64,000 nt of DNA. Source: Dipteris shenzhenensis (taxonomy: Eukaryota > Polypodiophyta > Polypodiopsida > Gleicheniales). The stretch lies in assembly GCA_047967505.1 (NCBI GenBank), contig CM106540.1; one strand, 5' to 3'. The notes beneath the pieces were generated by a model. That model was not told the DNA's origin. It made no database searches and was given only the letters and a program-made list of their open reading frames with translations. Both the position numbers and the translations under genes were made by a program. Shown one piece after another: positions 11,231 through 21,260 of this stretch (positions are counted from its first letter, which is position 1; each line of letters starts with the position of its first letter).

Positions 11231-11240
11231 AGTGGGAGGT
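11231..11240 (+). other. Polypurine tract, Copia-A
   Basis: AGTGGGAGGT lies directly against the 3' LTR start, the expected position of the plus-strand primer. Confidence 0.8.
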
Positions 11241-11411
11241 TGTGGGGGTTAAAGGTTACTGTGCCTTAACCCTGGTTATGTACAATACTCAAACACATAT
11301 ATAAATGAATGAAAAAAGAAGATTAGGGTGGTTCTGCACCCACCAAACTTGTGTGGCTCTCTGTCTCTCTCTCTCCTTCTTCCGTTCTTGCTTCCGTTGA
11401 GAGCACTCTCA
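11241..11411 (+). repeat. Copia-A 3' LTR (171 bp)
   Basis: It is identical to the 5' LTR apart from one substitution and one extra G in the GATTAGGGTGG part. TATTT follows at 11412-11416. Confidence 0.95.
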
Positions 11412-11748
11412 TATTTGTGGCAGATTAACACGTGCCATGCACATCAATGACTACAACCTTGAAATGCCCAAAGAATGGACACCGGTAAGACGAATCACAA
11501 GAGAATTCTAGGTTGGGAATTTCTTAAACAGTTCTTCAAGAACACAATTCCCAATCCAGCGAGCACTGGCAAGGACAATACATAGGTCACAAGAGCTAAC
11601 AATGGATTCCCTTGCCTTCGACCCCTTAGGGATAAGGACACATGGGCTTGTGTACATAGCTCTGTCATGCATGTGGGATAGTAACAACTTGTACTTGCTC
11701 AATGCCCTTGAGACAAAAAACATTAAACAAGGAGATCTTGAATTTTAG
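11412..11748 (+). pseudogene. Helitron helicase C-terminal part, after the copia insertion
   Basis: From TGT at 11416 one frame reads CGRLTRAMHINDYNL, then a TAG near 11508, then FPIQRALARTIHRSQELTMDS, RTHGLVYIALS and a natural-looking end at TAG 11746-11748. The FPI...A.TIHRSQ and VYIALS blocks are the last conserved motifs of PIF1 and Helitron helicases (motifs V and VI). The usual arginine after VYVALSR is Cys here. This proves the interrupted gene is one helicase and gives its 3' end. Confidence 0.9.
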
Positions 11749-13302
11749 TTACTGAATATATTCCATGAGGCAGACAAATGTAATAGAAAGCCCAAATGAT
11801 AGTTTAAAATTTTATTATAATGTCTTGAGAACTTAAACTTTAAGTGGAAAGTTCACAATTGGAACAAAGAATAGAATCCATCTACATGTCCTCACGATGT
11901 GCAAAATTTTGAAGTACAACAGAGAACAGAATCCAGTTAAATATTGTAACACACAGGAGGTGGATCTAGAGCTCTTATAGAGTGAACACGTATGGAGGTT
12001 CTAAATTCCTATTACAAAATATATTCTTTAAAAAATCTGAAATAAACCTGCTATAGTTTTTTATTATTCTCCCGGGACATTTTAGTTCAAGGTGCAAATT
12101 CAGAATTGGAATAAACAACAAAATCCATTTATATTTGAACAGACATGGACATTAAATCTGCACCAAAATGATGTGAAAATCTATAGTCAATCATTTGGAA
12201 GTATGCCAATAAGGCCCATCCACTCTTACTTCAATTCTCAAAGAGCAATACCAGTAATCAAAACAAAGAATATGACAATGGAAGAGTAGATGTTAATTTA
12301 ATTCCAAAATTCATAGTTGCAGTATAGCACAGAATCCAGTTAAATGTTCTTCAAAATAGAAAGAGGATTCATAGAGTAGAGATATGTGCAGATACTCAAT
12401 TTCACTGATAGAGAAGCTTATGTGAAGTATTTGAAAGACTTCAAGTACATATTCTTATTGATTCCATTGTAGACAAATTTAATGGAGAGCATAATGCGGA
12501 GTGAACCATTTCAATTTCTTAATAGTACATCTGCAACCTGAGAGTGAATTTAAGCTACATTGCAAAAGTAAAGGAACCAGTTCAATTATGTTCTACAAAG
12601 ATGGATAGTGACAAAAACCAATGTCAAACCAAAACTATAGCATTTTTGCAAGATGATGTTGTAGAAATGATACTATTATAGTATCAACCGAATCTCTGAG
12701 ATTGAAATAACAAAGATGGACAGTAACAGAAACCAATGGCCAACAAAAACTGTAGCATTTCTACACTGTGATGTTGTAGAAATGATACTATTACACTATC
12801 AACCAAATCTTTGAGACTAAAATGAAAGGTGAGAAAACTAGACAACTAAAAGCTAAATGATTGTACTACCCTATCTATATTGACCGTTGGAATCTAGTCA
12901 TTAAGCTTGAGTTGTTTATAGTAAACTGGCCTGATGGCCTAGTCTCCATCAAGAGGTTGTGTGTAGCAACAACACTGCAAGAATGATAGTCAACAAAGCG
13001 ACAATGGAGACCAAGAAGCTTGTCTACATGTGGACCACGAACTTATATCTTGACCTGTGAACCATCTTGCAATAAAACTCGACCCTTGAGTGATGGCATT
13101 GGTGAAACTTGCAAGCTGCACACTTGCACAAGTGAAGTAGAAAGGCTTCACTAGATCATGTGTCACACAAGCTCTATCACAAGCTCCATATTGGTATTCG
13201 ATAAGAGGCACATTCAAATTTGTGAATTGCAACACACCAGTAACTTGAAAAACAATTATAGCATATTGTAACAACCAAGTAATAGTCTAATGTAACAAAG
13301 GA
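11749..13302. other. Non-coding stretch downstream of the Helitron helicase
   Basis: No frame resembles a known protein. Short phrases such as CAGAATCCAGTTAAAT recur loosely (11930, 12330), and there is one clear tandem duplication, given separately. It may be the Helitron 3' region, whose CTRR end I could not identify. The minus-strand frame at 12990-13274 has no features I recognise. Confidence 0.5.
12593..12822. repeat. 115-bp tandem duplication (2 copies)
   Basis: The segment with AAAGATGGATAGTGAC, GATGTTGTAGAAATGATACT and TATCAACC repeats with a 115-bp offset (for example 12601 against 12716) at high but imperfect identity. Confidence 0.8.
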
Positions 13303-13545
13303 TGTTGAGAAACCACCCTCAACATCATGTGATTACATGTGCATAGCACTAACACATATAGAGTGCTTTAAAGAAAGGGGTTAAATGCCCTAACCCTAAC
13401 CCTAACCCTAACCCTAAATGGGTTTGTATATATTCTACATTTTCAACTAAATCTACTGCACAGTTAGTCATTTGTGGTGTGGTCTCTAAATGTGCCCTCT
13501 CTCCTCATCTCCACTATTCCCCTCTCCCCCCTTCATATTTTCTCA
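13303..13545 (+). repeat. Partial or solo Copia-B-type LTR (plus strand) with expanded CCCTAA tract
   Basis: It starts TGTTGAGA and ends TTTTCTCA and aligns throughout with the reverse complement of the 257-bp Copia-B LTRs at 21261 and 28109, with small gaps and many substitutions. It holds about four and a half CCCTAA units near 13389, more than the other copies. It is followed directly by a primer site, so it is a 5' LTR whose element body is mostly lost. Confidence 0.85.
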
Positions 13546-13560
13546 TGGTATTAGAGCATG
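13546..13560 (+). other. Primer binding site after the 13.3-kb LTR
   Basis: TGGTATTAGAGCATG follows the LTR directly. It is a one-base variant of the initiator-Met primer site and confirms LTR orientation. Confidence 0.8.
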
Positions 13561-13734
13561 GTTCTACCTTCCATTGAGGCACCATCCTTGTGAGAGAGAT
13601 TGTGATAGATTGAGTGAGATTGAGAGATCGAGAGAATGGGAGCAACTGAGTGTTCTTTCACGTCCATTGAGTGAGAGAAAATTTCGGTCCACACATTTTA
13701 TGAGAGAATTTTCATCCAATTCATTTGAGAATTT

Positions 13735-13822
13735 GGAACTTTGCAACCAATTTGAAGAGGTAAAAATTCAGCATATCCCTCGAGCTCGAAATCTTGTTGC
13801 TAGTGCCACATCATTAGACTAG
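13735..13822 (+). pseudogene. Possible retroelement RNase H tail fragment
   Basis: The end of the frame 13490-13822 reads NQFEEVKIQHIPRARNLVASATSLD. The phrase IQHIPRARN...A resembles the end of the Ty3/gypsy RNase H domain (HIPRxxNxxADALA). It is only about 25 residues and has Ser where Asp is expected, so it could be chance. Nothing upstream in the frame supports it. Confidence 0.35.
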
Positions 13823-13829
13823 TCACCTA

Positions 13830-14249
13830 CCACCTCAATGTGGCACTCTGACCAGGGATGTTTTTATCGAAGGTATAAAAATATAGTATTATAATATACT
13901 GGTGAAATTTTTCATAAATTATTTTTAAAAGTTTCAAAGAATTGGCGAATTATATCTTTTGTTATAATTTTTGTTTCAAAACTTGGCTAAATATTCTAGG
14001 GCATTTAAAAAACTTTCAATTTTCACAAATATATTAAAAACTAGTTATATTAAAAACTCTGTCTTTTCCATTTTTTATAATTTCAAAATACATGAAATAG
14101 CGAGCATTTAGGATACTGTAGAGTATGCAAAACATAAAATTGTTTAAGGATAATAAATATCCTTCAAATCCAATGGGGGAAGAAAATTCTCAAAGTCTAG
14201 TTTAAATAGTCCAAAAAAGCTAATTATAGCCTTTTCTTTTATAGCTTGA
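13830..14249. other. AT-rich non-coding stretch
   Basis: No frame, repeat or motif that I recognise. The base composition is AT-rich with poly-T and poly-A runs, as often seen beside old hAT elements. Confidence 0.5.
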
Positions 14250-14369
14250 CTTCTAGAGTGCTAATGCTCTATCATACAAAAAGCTACTAACATCATAAGA
14301 ATAAGAGTATAATCTCAAGCTAAGATCTAAGTTATCATCTAGCTTATGATCAAGCTTATTCTTCAAGTA

Positions 14370-14900
14370 ACCGAGAGTACTAAAACACCTTTCATCCTCA
14401 ACTGAGCCAAGAATAAAGGTTTGACATAAATTTGCAAGCTTGAAGTACTCAGAAATTAATCTTGTAGGAATGTACTGCGAGAGAGCTCTTCCAAAGCCGA
14501 ACCATCGAACCTTGCATTTGAACGTTTCCCATTAAATTACTTTGCTGGTGCATGACTTCTCCAAAAAGGAAAGATTGTGAATAAAGCTTTCCAAAATCCA
14601 ACAAACCATTGTACTTTATATTGTCCATGTCAATGTCTCGTCCAATTAAGTGTTTTTTGAGAGCATCCAAATGATTCTTTAGACCTGCTTTGATACTTTA
14701 TAAGATCCATTGACCTAAAAATGTGGAAATACGATGGTAAATGCTTCCATTAGGTCATTTCGTGGAAACCTACTTCTAATCTCATCTACCACTACACTTG
14801 CAACTTCACTAAGGACATTTTTCATTGTTTGTACTTTCTTTAAAAAAGCTTCTTTTTTAATGTATTGTAGTCTTTTGTGTCGTTTGTTTTCTCTTATCAT
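14370..14900 (-). pseudogene. hAT transposase C-terminal fragments and dimerization domain
   Basis: Two short frames (14900-14715 and 14670-14449) read EVASVVVDEIRSRFPRNDLMEAF and DALKKHLIGRDI, matching the region before the hAT dimerization domain. The dimerization motif ILGSVEDERCFSTL follows at about 14410-14370 in another frame. The domain makes transposase multimers. Frames are broken at 14715 and near 14449. Confidence 0.75.
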
Positions 14901-15287
14901 CTTGAAAACCTGATTGTTTGCACGAAGGCAAAATATCGTTCCTGGTCACATGTTAAAAGTGAGGAATCTCCATCTAGGTCTATTAAACTTTTCCAATCTT
15001 TAAACAAATTCTTGTCTTGAAAACTGGAGCTTGACTTCTTATCATATGCTGTTATTAGTGAGTTTTATTGCCTTGACATATTCATTGATATAAATATCCT
15101 TCGATTATGACATTTTACTCAACATATTCATTTTTTCTAAAAGTGGAATAATTCCACACAATCCCAATATCGAATCTATATTGGTCAGTTTATGATACAA
15201 AATATCTGCCTTTTCAACCTCTTCTTCTGCCTCCATGTGCATTAAATAGATCAAAGTCTTGCATTTATCCCATAATCTTTTCACTGG

Positions 15288-15690
15288 CTAAACCAAAGAT
15301 ATCCATCTAGTATCCACATTCTTCAAAATCTTCCTCTCTTTTGTACCCAATGCTTCTGCAATAACTCTAAATTGATTGTATCTTTTTGGACTCTTGCAAA
15401 AGTAAGAGTAGCTTTTTTTAACCAACGTCTCGATTCGTTGTACTGATGGAAATGTGGACACAACTTTGTAAGCTAGATTTGTGCGATGAGCGATACAATG
15501 TATCCCAACATAGTAAGGAGCATATTTTGTTTCTACTTGTACAAAGACACCATTCCGACAACCTTGCAAGACTGAAGCACCATCACATGCAAAACAAACA
15601 AGTTTCTTGACCATCTCAGACTCTGTCATGCCTCCAACTCTTTTAAAGCTTGGATCAAAACTTGCACTAAGTTATTAGCATTGGATTCTA
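15288..15690 (-). pseudogene. hAT transposase catalytic-core fragment
   Basis: The frame 15629-15288 carries the conserved CDGAS, in which the Asp is probably catalytic, and the HCIAHR motif found in this hAT group. Upstream, LVQVLIQALKEL in an adjacent frame joins at 15632, where a one-base shift separates KELEA from MTESEMVKKLVCF. The frame stops at 15288, shortly after WISLV, where family members continue. Confidence 0.85.
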
Positions 15691-15745
15691 AATTAAGTTT
15701 GTGTACATATAAAAAATATGGTTTTCTCTTATTGTTTTTCACCAT

Positions 15746-17361
15746 CATACATTTCTTCAGCTTGTCAACTAGATCTAAGAAACTTGGTCCTAGGTCGTGG
15801 TGCCTCTTAGCCCCCTGCCTTGTAAGCGCAGGAACCAGACACCACTTCCTGAACCAAGCCCTTCTTTCATGTTTGAAATCATAATACTACACTACATAAA
15901 GCATGCCAAACCAATTTCAATTTACTCTATACAATGCACCAATAAATACATTAAAAAAGAAAGAGCACATCACAGACAATGATGCATATGCATATTCACA
16001 ACATAAACTTTTAAAAAATAAATAAGCATACATTTCTTCAGCTTGTCAACTAGATCTAAGCAACTTGGTCCTAGGTCGTGGTGCCTCTTAGCCCCCTGCC
16101 TTGTGAGCGCAGGAACCAGACACCACTTCCTGAACCAAGCCCTTATTTCATGTTTGAAATCATAATACTACACTACATAAAGCATACCAAACCAATTTCA
16201 ACTTACTCTATACAGTGCACCAATAAATACATTAAAAAAGAAAGAGCACATCACAGACAATGATGCATATGCATATTCACAATAGAAACTTTTAAAAAAT
16301 AAATAAGCATACATTTCTTCAGCTTGTCAACTAGATCTAAGAAACTTGGTCCTAGGTCGTGGTGTCTCTTAGCCCCCTTCCTGGTGAGTGCAGGAACCAG
16401 ACACCACTTCCTGAACCAAGCCCTTATTTCATGTTTGAAATCATAATACTACACTACATAAAGCATGCCAAACCAATTTCAACTTACTCTATACAATGCA
16501 CCAATACATACATTAAAAAAGAAAGAGCACATCACAGACAATGATGCATATGCATATTCACAACAGAAACTTTTAAAAATTAAAGAAGCATACATTTCTT
16601 CAGCTTGTCAACTAGATCTAAGAAACTTGGTCCTAGGTCGTGGTGCCTCTTAGCCCCCTGCCTTGTGAGCGCAGGAACCAGACACCACTTCCTGAACCAA
16701 GCCCTTCTTTCATGTTTGAAATCATAATACTACAAGTCTACATAAAGCATGCCAAACCAATTTCAACTTACTTTATAGAATGCACCAATAAATACATTAA
16801 AAAAGAAAGAGCACATCACAGCATATGCATATTCACAACAGAAACTTTTAAAAAATAAATAAGCATGCATTTCTTCAGCTTGTCAACTAGATCTAAGAAA
16901 CTTGGTCCTAGGTCGTGGTGCCTCTTAGCCCCCTGCCTTGTGAGCACAGGAACCAGACACCACTTCCTGAACCAAGCCCTTCTTTCATGTTTGAAATCAT
17001 AATACTACAAGTCTACATAAAGCATGCCAAACCAATTTCAACTTACTCTATACAATGCACCAATAAATACATTAAAAAAGAAAGAGCACATCACAGACAG
17101 TGATGCATATGCATATTCACAACAGAAACTTTTAAAAAATAAATAAGCGTGTATTTCTTTAGCTTGTCAACTAGATCTAAGAAACTTGGTCCTAGGTCGT
17201 GGTGTCTCTTAGCCCCCTGCCTTGTGAGCGCAGGAACCAGACACCACTTCCTGAACCAAGCCCTAATTTCATGTTTGAAATCATAATACTACACTACATA
17301 AAGCATGCCAAAGCAATTTCAACTTACTCTATACAATGCACCAATAAATACATTAAAAAAG
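15746..17361. repeat. Six-copy 281-bp tandem array at the hAT 5' side
   Basis: Units start at 15746, 16027, 16308, 16589, 16864 and 17148, with spacings of 281, 281, 281, 275 and 284; the last is cut short at about 17361. Identity between units is high, with isolated substitutions and small indels. The first unit merges into hAT coding sequence at about 15745, where the minus-strand reading LGPSFLDLVDKLKKC leads to the transposase. A 61-residue plus-strand frame repeats in every copy, but it differs only by drift and has no known domain, so it is not called as a gene. Confidence 0.93.
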
Positions 17362-18934
17362 ACTTGCTACCCATGTGGTAGCAGATCTGCTGTCTACATG
17401 TCAGCCTTAATTCTTTCCCTACTGTAGTCAATCCTCTATAGCTACTGGCTATGGTGTATGAAAGACCAAATAAAGATTGCACATACCCGTTTTAGTAGCA
17501 TCCAAGCTTTAAGGCATCTCCTTTTGGTACCATGGATGTTGGTGACGGACAAATTCCGCTACTTGTGCTGATGGTTGTGGAATTAGTTCACCTTGCTTCC
17601 CTATTCCTTCGCTAGATGGAGAGTGCAATAGATGGGGCATTGCCCACTATACGCCAACCTCCAGTCTTGTCTCTATCTTACGCCTCAAAAACGATGGCCT
17701 AAATCAGACTGCTGCCAAGTGACATCATGAGAAATACTATGGGCATACATCAAGTATCCTGCAAGTCAATGAGCACAAACCAGCTCAAACATGTATCCAC
17801 TTTCATACATAAAAGCATACCAAATGCCTGTCATAAATCTGTCAAAGTCTCCCCTATGAAAAGTCAGTATAAAACTGAAGGACCAAAGTTGTCTAAAAGA
17901 TGTAAATCAACCCAACAAATCAATGCAAAGTGACTATCAATGTCACTGAACTCAGCATCAAGACACCTCACAAATGTTACCAAAGCTATATTTTCTGCTC
18001 AACCTTGAGACCTCTCACAGCATGTGAGGAATGATGCATCCAAAATGTGTCAATTGACAACCAAAATGGCATCCAAATGGCATGTACCACTATAGCATTT
18101 GTGCATCCAACTTCTGAGCATAGGCATCCAAATAAGCGACAATATCATGCATCCGTTGTACCCTTGTGACATCTGCAAGAAGTTATGCACATACTAGCGT
18201 ACTAGATAAGAGAGGGCCCAGCCCTATGATGAGGGAGAGAAAGGCTCGGGAGTGATTGTACATCATAAGAATGCAAGGGAATGCAAAAGAAAAATGGCAC
18301 TGTACTTGTGCTGTCACTATTTTTAAACAGCAATATCTTTTGATCCCAAAGTTAGATCAACTTGCATCCAACAGCAAAGTTGTAGTATTTTGAAGGATCT
18401 ACAACTCTCTAGTTGAACATAGTGGCTGATTCTGCAGAGGTAAAAAGATATACAGTCTGCAAAATGGATGTCTGCACACCGATCATTGAGCTGTCCCTAT
18501 TTTGGACAGTAAATAACTCTGTACTGTAAACTCGAATGACCGAGCTGTCAACAGAGAAAATGTAGCCCTTCCAAATTTCTCTGACTCCGCTGTTGGGCAC
18601 CGAGCCTAAATCCTTATGGATTTGCAAATACTTGCTGTCAAAAATGGCATTCTGCTCACTTTTACTGTCAGATTTCCAGACTTTAAAAAAAGCACTCTCT
18701 TCTCCAAAGTGGATGTTGTTGCTATCACTGGGCTGCTCTTCCTTTGCTCACGGGATGGAGTTGCTGCTAGTGCTGGGATGCTCTTGTTCCTTTGCTCACA
18801 TCTCTTCCTTTTGAAATAGCCTATACCGGTAATAGGGAAATACCATCTAGATTTCTAAATGTCTGCAGACTTGTCGTCTTTATCTCATGATCTGTAAAGT
18901 CCCCTACAATGCTAACCTCCATGTCAGAAGTAAT
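17362..18934. other. Unassigned stretch
   Basis: No frame with recognisable domains. Short repeated phrases of the type GCATCCAA near 18030-18130 and GATCTACAACTCTCTAGTTGAACA near 18390 resemble untranslated leaders of LTR elements. Open frames up to 73 codons (17727-17933, 18593-18814) look random. Confidence 0.4.
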
Positions 18935-19129
18935 AAGCTACTTGTTGCCAAAGATATTGAAATGTCAGATCTTGACTTTTCAAGATATGGTGAAACCTTC
19001 TTTGAGGTGGTCTTCACTGGTGGCCGCAACCAGCCTTGGACGACAAAGCCAGAAGAGGGGGAAGGACAGCCATATTCCATCTTAAACTGTGAAGCTTCAC
19101 AGCAGAGGATTCTGCCACATGTGCTCTGA
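18935..19129 (+). pseudogene. Fragment of an eIF5-mimic / BZW (W2-domain) protein gene
   Basis: About 63 residues read LLVAKDIEMSDLDFSRYG, then ETFFEVVFTGGRNQPW, TKPEEGEGQPYSILNCEAS and ILPHVL. This is the conserved N-terminal stretch of basic leucine zipper and W2 domain (5MP) proteins, which regulate translation start by mimicking eIF5. The intact protein is over 400 residues. Here only this segment remains, and it stops at TGA 19127-19129, where a tyrosine is expected. Family alignment starts at 18941; the residues before it are not conserved. It is a captured exon or retro-fragment, not a gene. Confidence 0.8.
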
Positions 19130-19132
19130 TAC
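19123..19132 (-). other. Primer-site-like sequence overlapping the BZW fragment end
   Basis: GCTCTGATAC on the plus strand is the complement of GTATCAGAGC, the core of the copia primer site. The two bases next to it (TA, where CA is expected for TGGTATC) differ. It suggests a minus-strand LTR element with its LTR to the right, but no matching LTR pair was found by eye. Confidence 0.3.
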
Positions 19133-20292
19133 TAGAGAGGAAGAACGTAAGTGCTCTTTCTGCGAGTTGCTGCTGCATCGGCACTTGGTAGAAACATAGA
19201 CCTCCCTCTATCTGATGTTCGTTAGCTTGCTGTCACTAGCGGTTGATAAAGGCCTGCAGCATGTCTGAATAGTAATTTGTGCCACTCCTCCCAACCAGCA
19301 TTAGACCCAACAAATCAAAGAGCACACGAACACAAGCAATCACTTCCCAAATCGTGCTGCATATGACAGTAATGGTTTCTACAAACAGATGCCTTGTAGA
19401 GGAACATAGAGTATCGCCCAATTCCCACTAGTTGTGGCCAAAGCACCAGTGCTTAGGGCCTCCAATGACGATGCATGACTGACAAACAGATTTGCCATCA
19501 ATCCTTGAGCAAACAAGCTGCTCTTACAGCTGCCATGTCTACCCACTTCATGTTCCTCCTCCACAGAAGGCACCAATGCAGAGAAATCATAGCTTTGCTT
19601 GGTTCTCGCGTTTCTTCCTGAAGCTCCCACCGGGCTGCTCCTCTCTAACCTTACTGGCCACACTCACCAAGCTCTCACCATGCTCTCACCAAGCTCTCCT
19701 TGGCTTTGGATGCGTCAATTTTACGAGCAAAAACCTATGAGCAGGTTTATCCGAGCGTGTTTTTCAAGAGATTTTTAAAAATGTTTTTCTTTAGGAAACA
19801 TGGTTTTTACACTTTTATTTTCACTAGAACTAGATCCCTTTATCATAAAAATCTACAGACTAGTCACTCATTCATTTTTACACAACATAATTTTCTTATT
19901 TAGAGACATCCCTTTGTACCCCTGTTATTACCTTAAAAAAGTGTTGATTCCTTTAAGAAACATTCCTCATAATCACTCTCAATGTAATAATACTATGCAT
20001 ATATAATTACTTATTAACACATTTATATCATATGGCAATATCTTTTTAGTGTTTTTATAGCATATTTATGGACATGTTTCTAAAGAAGTTTAAATTACTA
20101 TAAATAAGTATTAACTTAGGCTTATATATCACTCTCATAAAATACATGTAATATTTAATACTATATATGAAAGATTTTCCAAAATATAACTCCATAGATG
20201 TGCTCAAATGGGGTGTTCCGATCAATTTGAGTGGTTGAATGACTATATTTGGACATTGGATATGAAAGTTATGTCACTTTTAAAAGTGCTGT
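19133..20292. other. Unassigned stretch, AT-rich from 19.75 kb
   Basis: Frames on both strands at 19236-19740 (up to 94 codons) have no features I recognise. From 19750 to 20200 the sequence is AT-rich and non-coding. Confidence 0.4.
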
Positions 20293-20358
20293 CCAAGGTA
20301 GTTTCGCCAGCGAAACTACCTTGGGAGACTTGCTTCAAAGGGGTTTCGCTGGCGAAAC
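20293..20358. repeat. Cluster of near-perfect palindromes with GTTTCGC..GCGAAAC core
   Basis: 20293-20324 is a 32-bp palindrome with 15-bp arms around CA. 20343-20358 repeats the core as GTTTCGC TG GCGAAAC. A looser inverted repeat, GAGTTT...AAACTC, lies near 20381-20401. Such structures can form hairpins or bind dimers. I cannot assign them to an element terminus. Confidence 0.8.
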
Positions 20359-20659
20359 TACCTGGATGGCTTGCTTCAATGAGTTTTCTTTGAAGAAACT
20401 CTTTCATGAAAATAGGTTGAGAGAGGGTTTTCAATGTCACCCCCTATTAAGTAAAAGTTGTAAGAAGGATCATAAGGGAATTTTCATAGAGAAGTCTACT
20501 CTACATGTGGGTTTCTTCAAAAGCCATCCCATTATGCTCTCACCATTCCTACAGATTCACCTAAAGATTTTTGTATAAAATAGGCATTGCTATAATACTT
20601 TGCATATTTCTAAGTGAAACTATGTTTTCTTCTGATCGATTTTTGCCATATTTATGCAT

Positions 20660-21138
20660 AGTTGGAAGCTTTTTTTTTCCTTCGCTCGGACGCTCGGAAG
20701 ATTTCGCTCAGAAAATGCTCGTCCCCCTTGGCTTTGATAAACCAACCTGTGGGCTGGCTGCTCCTCATTATGTCCTCGAAAGGGAAGTCCATGGGTAGCA
20801 ATGTGTTGCACCCTGCCTCACCACACCCAGGGGGAAGCCCCAAGTGTCAGCTGCTATGGAGTAGCTGCACTCTACTGTCCCAGTCCACAATCCAGGCGGT
20901 GGGGGCGAGGGGGATAGGGGACCACGAACCCGCAAGGAGGGGCTGCAAAGGAGGTCGAGGATCCCTACGGTTCTGCGCACAGTAGCAAATCCCATGCACA
21001 ACCGCAGAAGAGGCCAGGGGCCTGATGGAGGAGCACGAGAGGGCATGGGCACAAGGAGACAGAGGTGTGGTGGGGGGCTTGGCGATGGCGGAGAGCGGGG
21101 CGGATAGCAAGAGCAGGGAGAAGCTCAATCACTGCCTA
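20660..21138. other. GC-richer unassigned stretch with gene-like composition
   Basis: The stretch is GC-richer than its surroundings and open for about 100 codons on both strands (20662-20985 plus, 21128-20847 minus). No domain is recognised on either. It leads in frame into the 45-bp repeat, so the plus frame from 21025 is the better candidate if any of this was coding. Confidence 0.35.
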
Positions 21139-21260
21139 GAAGACTATATTTGTGATATTGTGTTGAACCCTTTGTCCAAATCAGAAGACTTTATTTGTGA
21201 TACTGTGTTGAACCCTTTATCCAAATCAGAAGACTTTATTTGTGATACTGTGTTGAACCC
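21139..21260 (+). repeat. 45-bp in-frame tandem repeat (15-residue period), cut by Copia-B
   Basis: Units start at 21139, 21184 and 21229. They translate in frame 21025-21260 to EDYICDIVLNPLSK, then SEDFICDTVLNPLSK, then SEDFICDTVLNP. The third unit is interrupted at 21260 by Copia-B, and its remainder (AACCCTTTGTCCAAATCAG) resumes after the element at 28366. Because 45 is a multiple of 3 the frame is kept, consistent with a coding repeat of unknown function. Confidence 0.85.
21256..21260. repeat. Target-site duplication AACCC, left copy (Copia-B)
   Basis: AACCC flanks the element on the left and again at 28366-28370 on the right. Confidence 0.95.

Larger units (their letters stand above)
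5504..11411 (+). mobile_element. Copia-A copy 1: full-length Ty1/copia element inserted in the Helitron helicase
   Basis: The element is 5,908 bp: LTRs of 170 and 171 bp, tRNA-iMet primer site, a 1.4-kb leader, gag-protease-integrase-RT-RNase H in copia order, a purine tract and perfect TATTT duplications. The LTRs differ by one substitution (CAC/TAC near 5520 and 11257) and one single-base indel, so insertion was recent. The coding region has two TAG stops, an 11-bp insertion near 8412, a 1-bp insertion near 10562 and a C-terminal change near 11126. It is inactive. Two further copies lie at 59911-63839 (minus) and 63840-64000 (plus). Confidence 0.97.
1480..11748 (+). mobile_element. Decayed autonomous Helitron (RepHel), split by a nested copia element
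   Basis: Coding remnants in order give a Helitron N-terminal domain, a rolling-circle Rep with an HUH motif, a Y-x3-Y segment, and a PIF1-like helicase with Walker B. The helicase is cut at 5503 by Copia-A and resumes at 11412. The reading frame changes several times and stops are scattered, so no functional protein can be made. Helitrons transpose by rolling-circle replication without target duplication, with 5' TC and 3' CTRR ends. I could not fix either terminus by eye, so the coordinates cover coding evidence only. The satellite array on the left may be internal to the element or its flank. Confidence 0.85.
14250..15790 (-). mobile_element. hAT-type transposase pseudogene (ZNF862/DUF4371-like family)
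   Basis: Minus-strand coding remnants in order give NNKRKPYFLYV near 15720, then FACDGASVLQGCRNGVF, APYYVGIHCIAHRTNLAYK, SYFCKSPKRYNQF and VDTRWISL (15629-15288), linker pieces, and the dimerization segment SVEDERCFSTLGYL near 14402-14370. These match the hAT family with the CDGAS and HCIAHR blocks. There are at least three frame changes and the N-terminal zinc finger is not visible. Terminal inverted repeats and an 8-bp duplication were not found by eye. The 5' side runs into the 281-bp array. Confidence 0.85.

Noticed and set aside
13389-13425. True telomere or interstitial telomere
   Set aside because: The short CCCTAA run sits at a fixed position inside a Copia-B LTR and recurs in all LTR copies, so it is part of the LTR.
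15746-17361. CRISPR-like array (regular repeats)
   Set aside because: The units are 281 bp and repeat in full with no variable spacers, and the genome is eukaryotic.
15797-17381. Six similar 61-residue frames (MVPLSPLPCERR...) as a small multigene family
   Set aside because: They exist only because the 281-bp DNA unit repeats; there is no domain, and the opposite strand holds the transposase-related reading.
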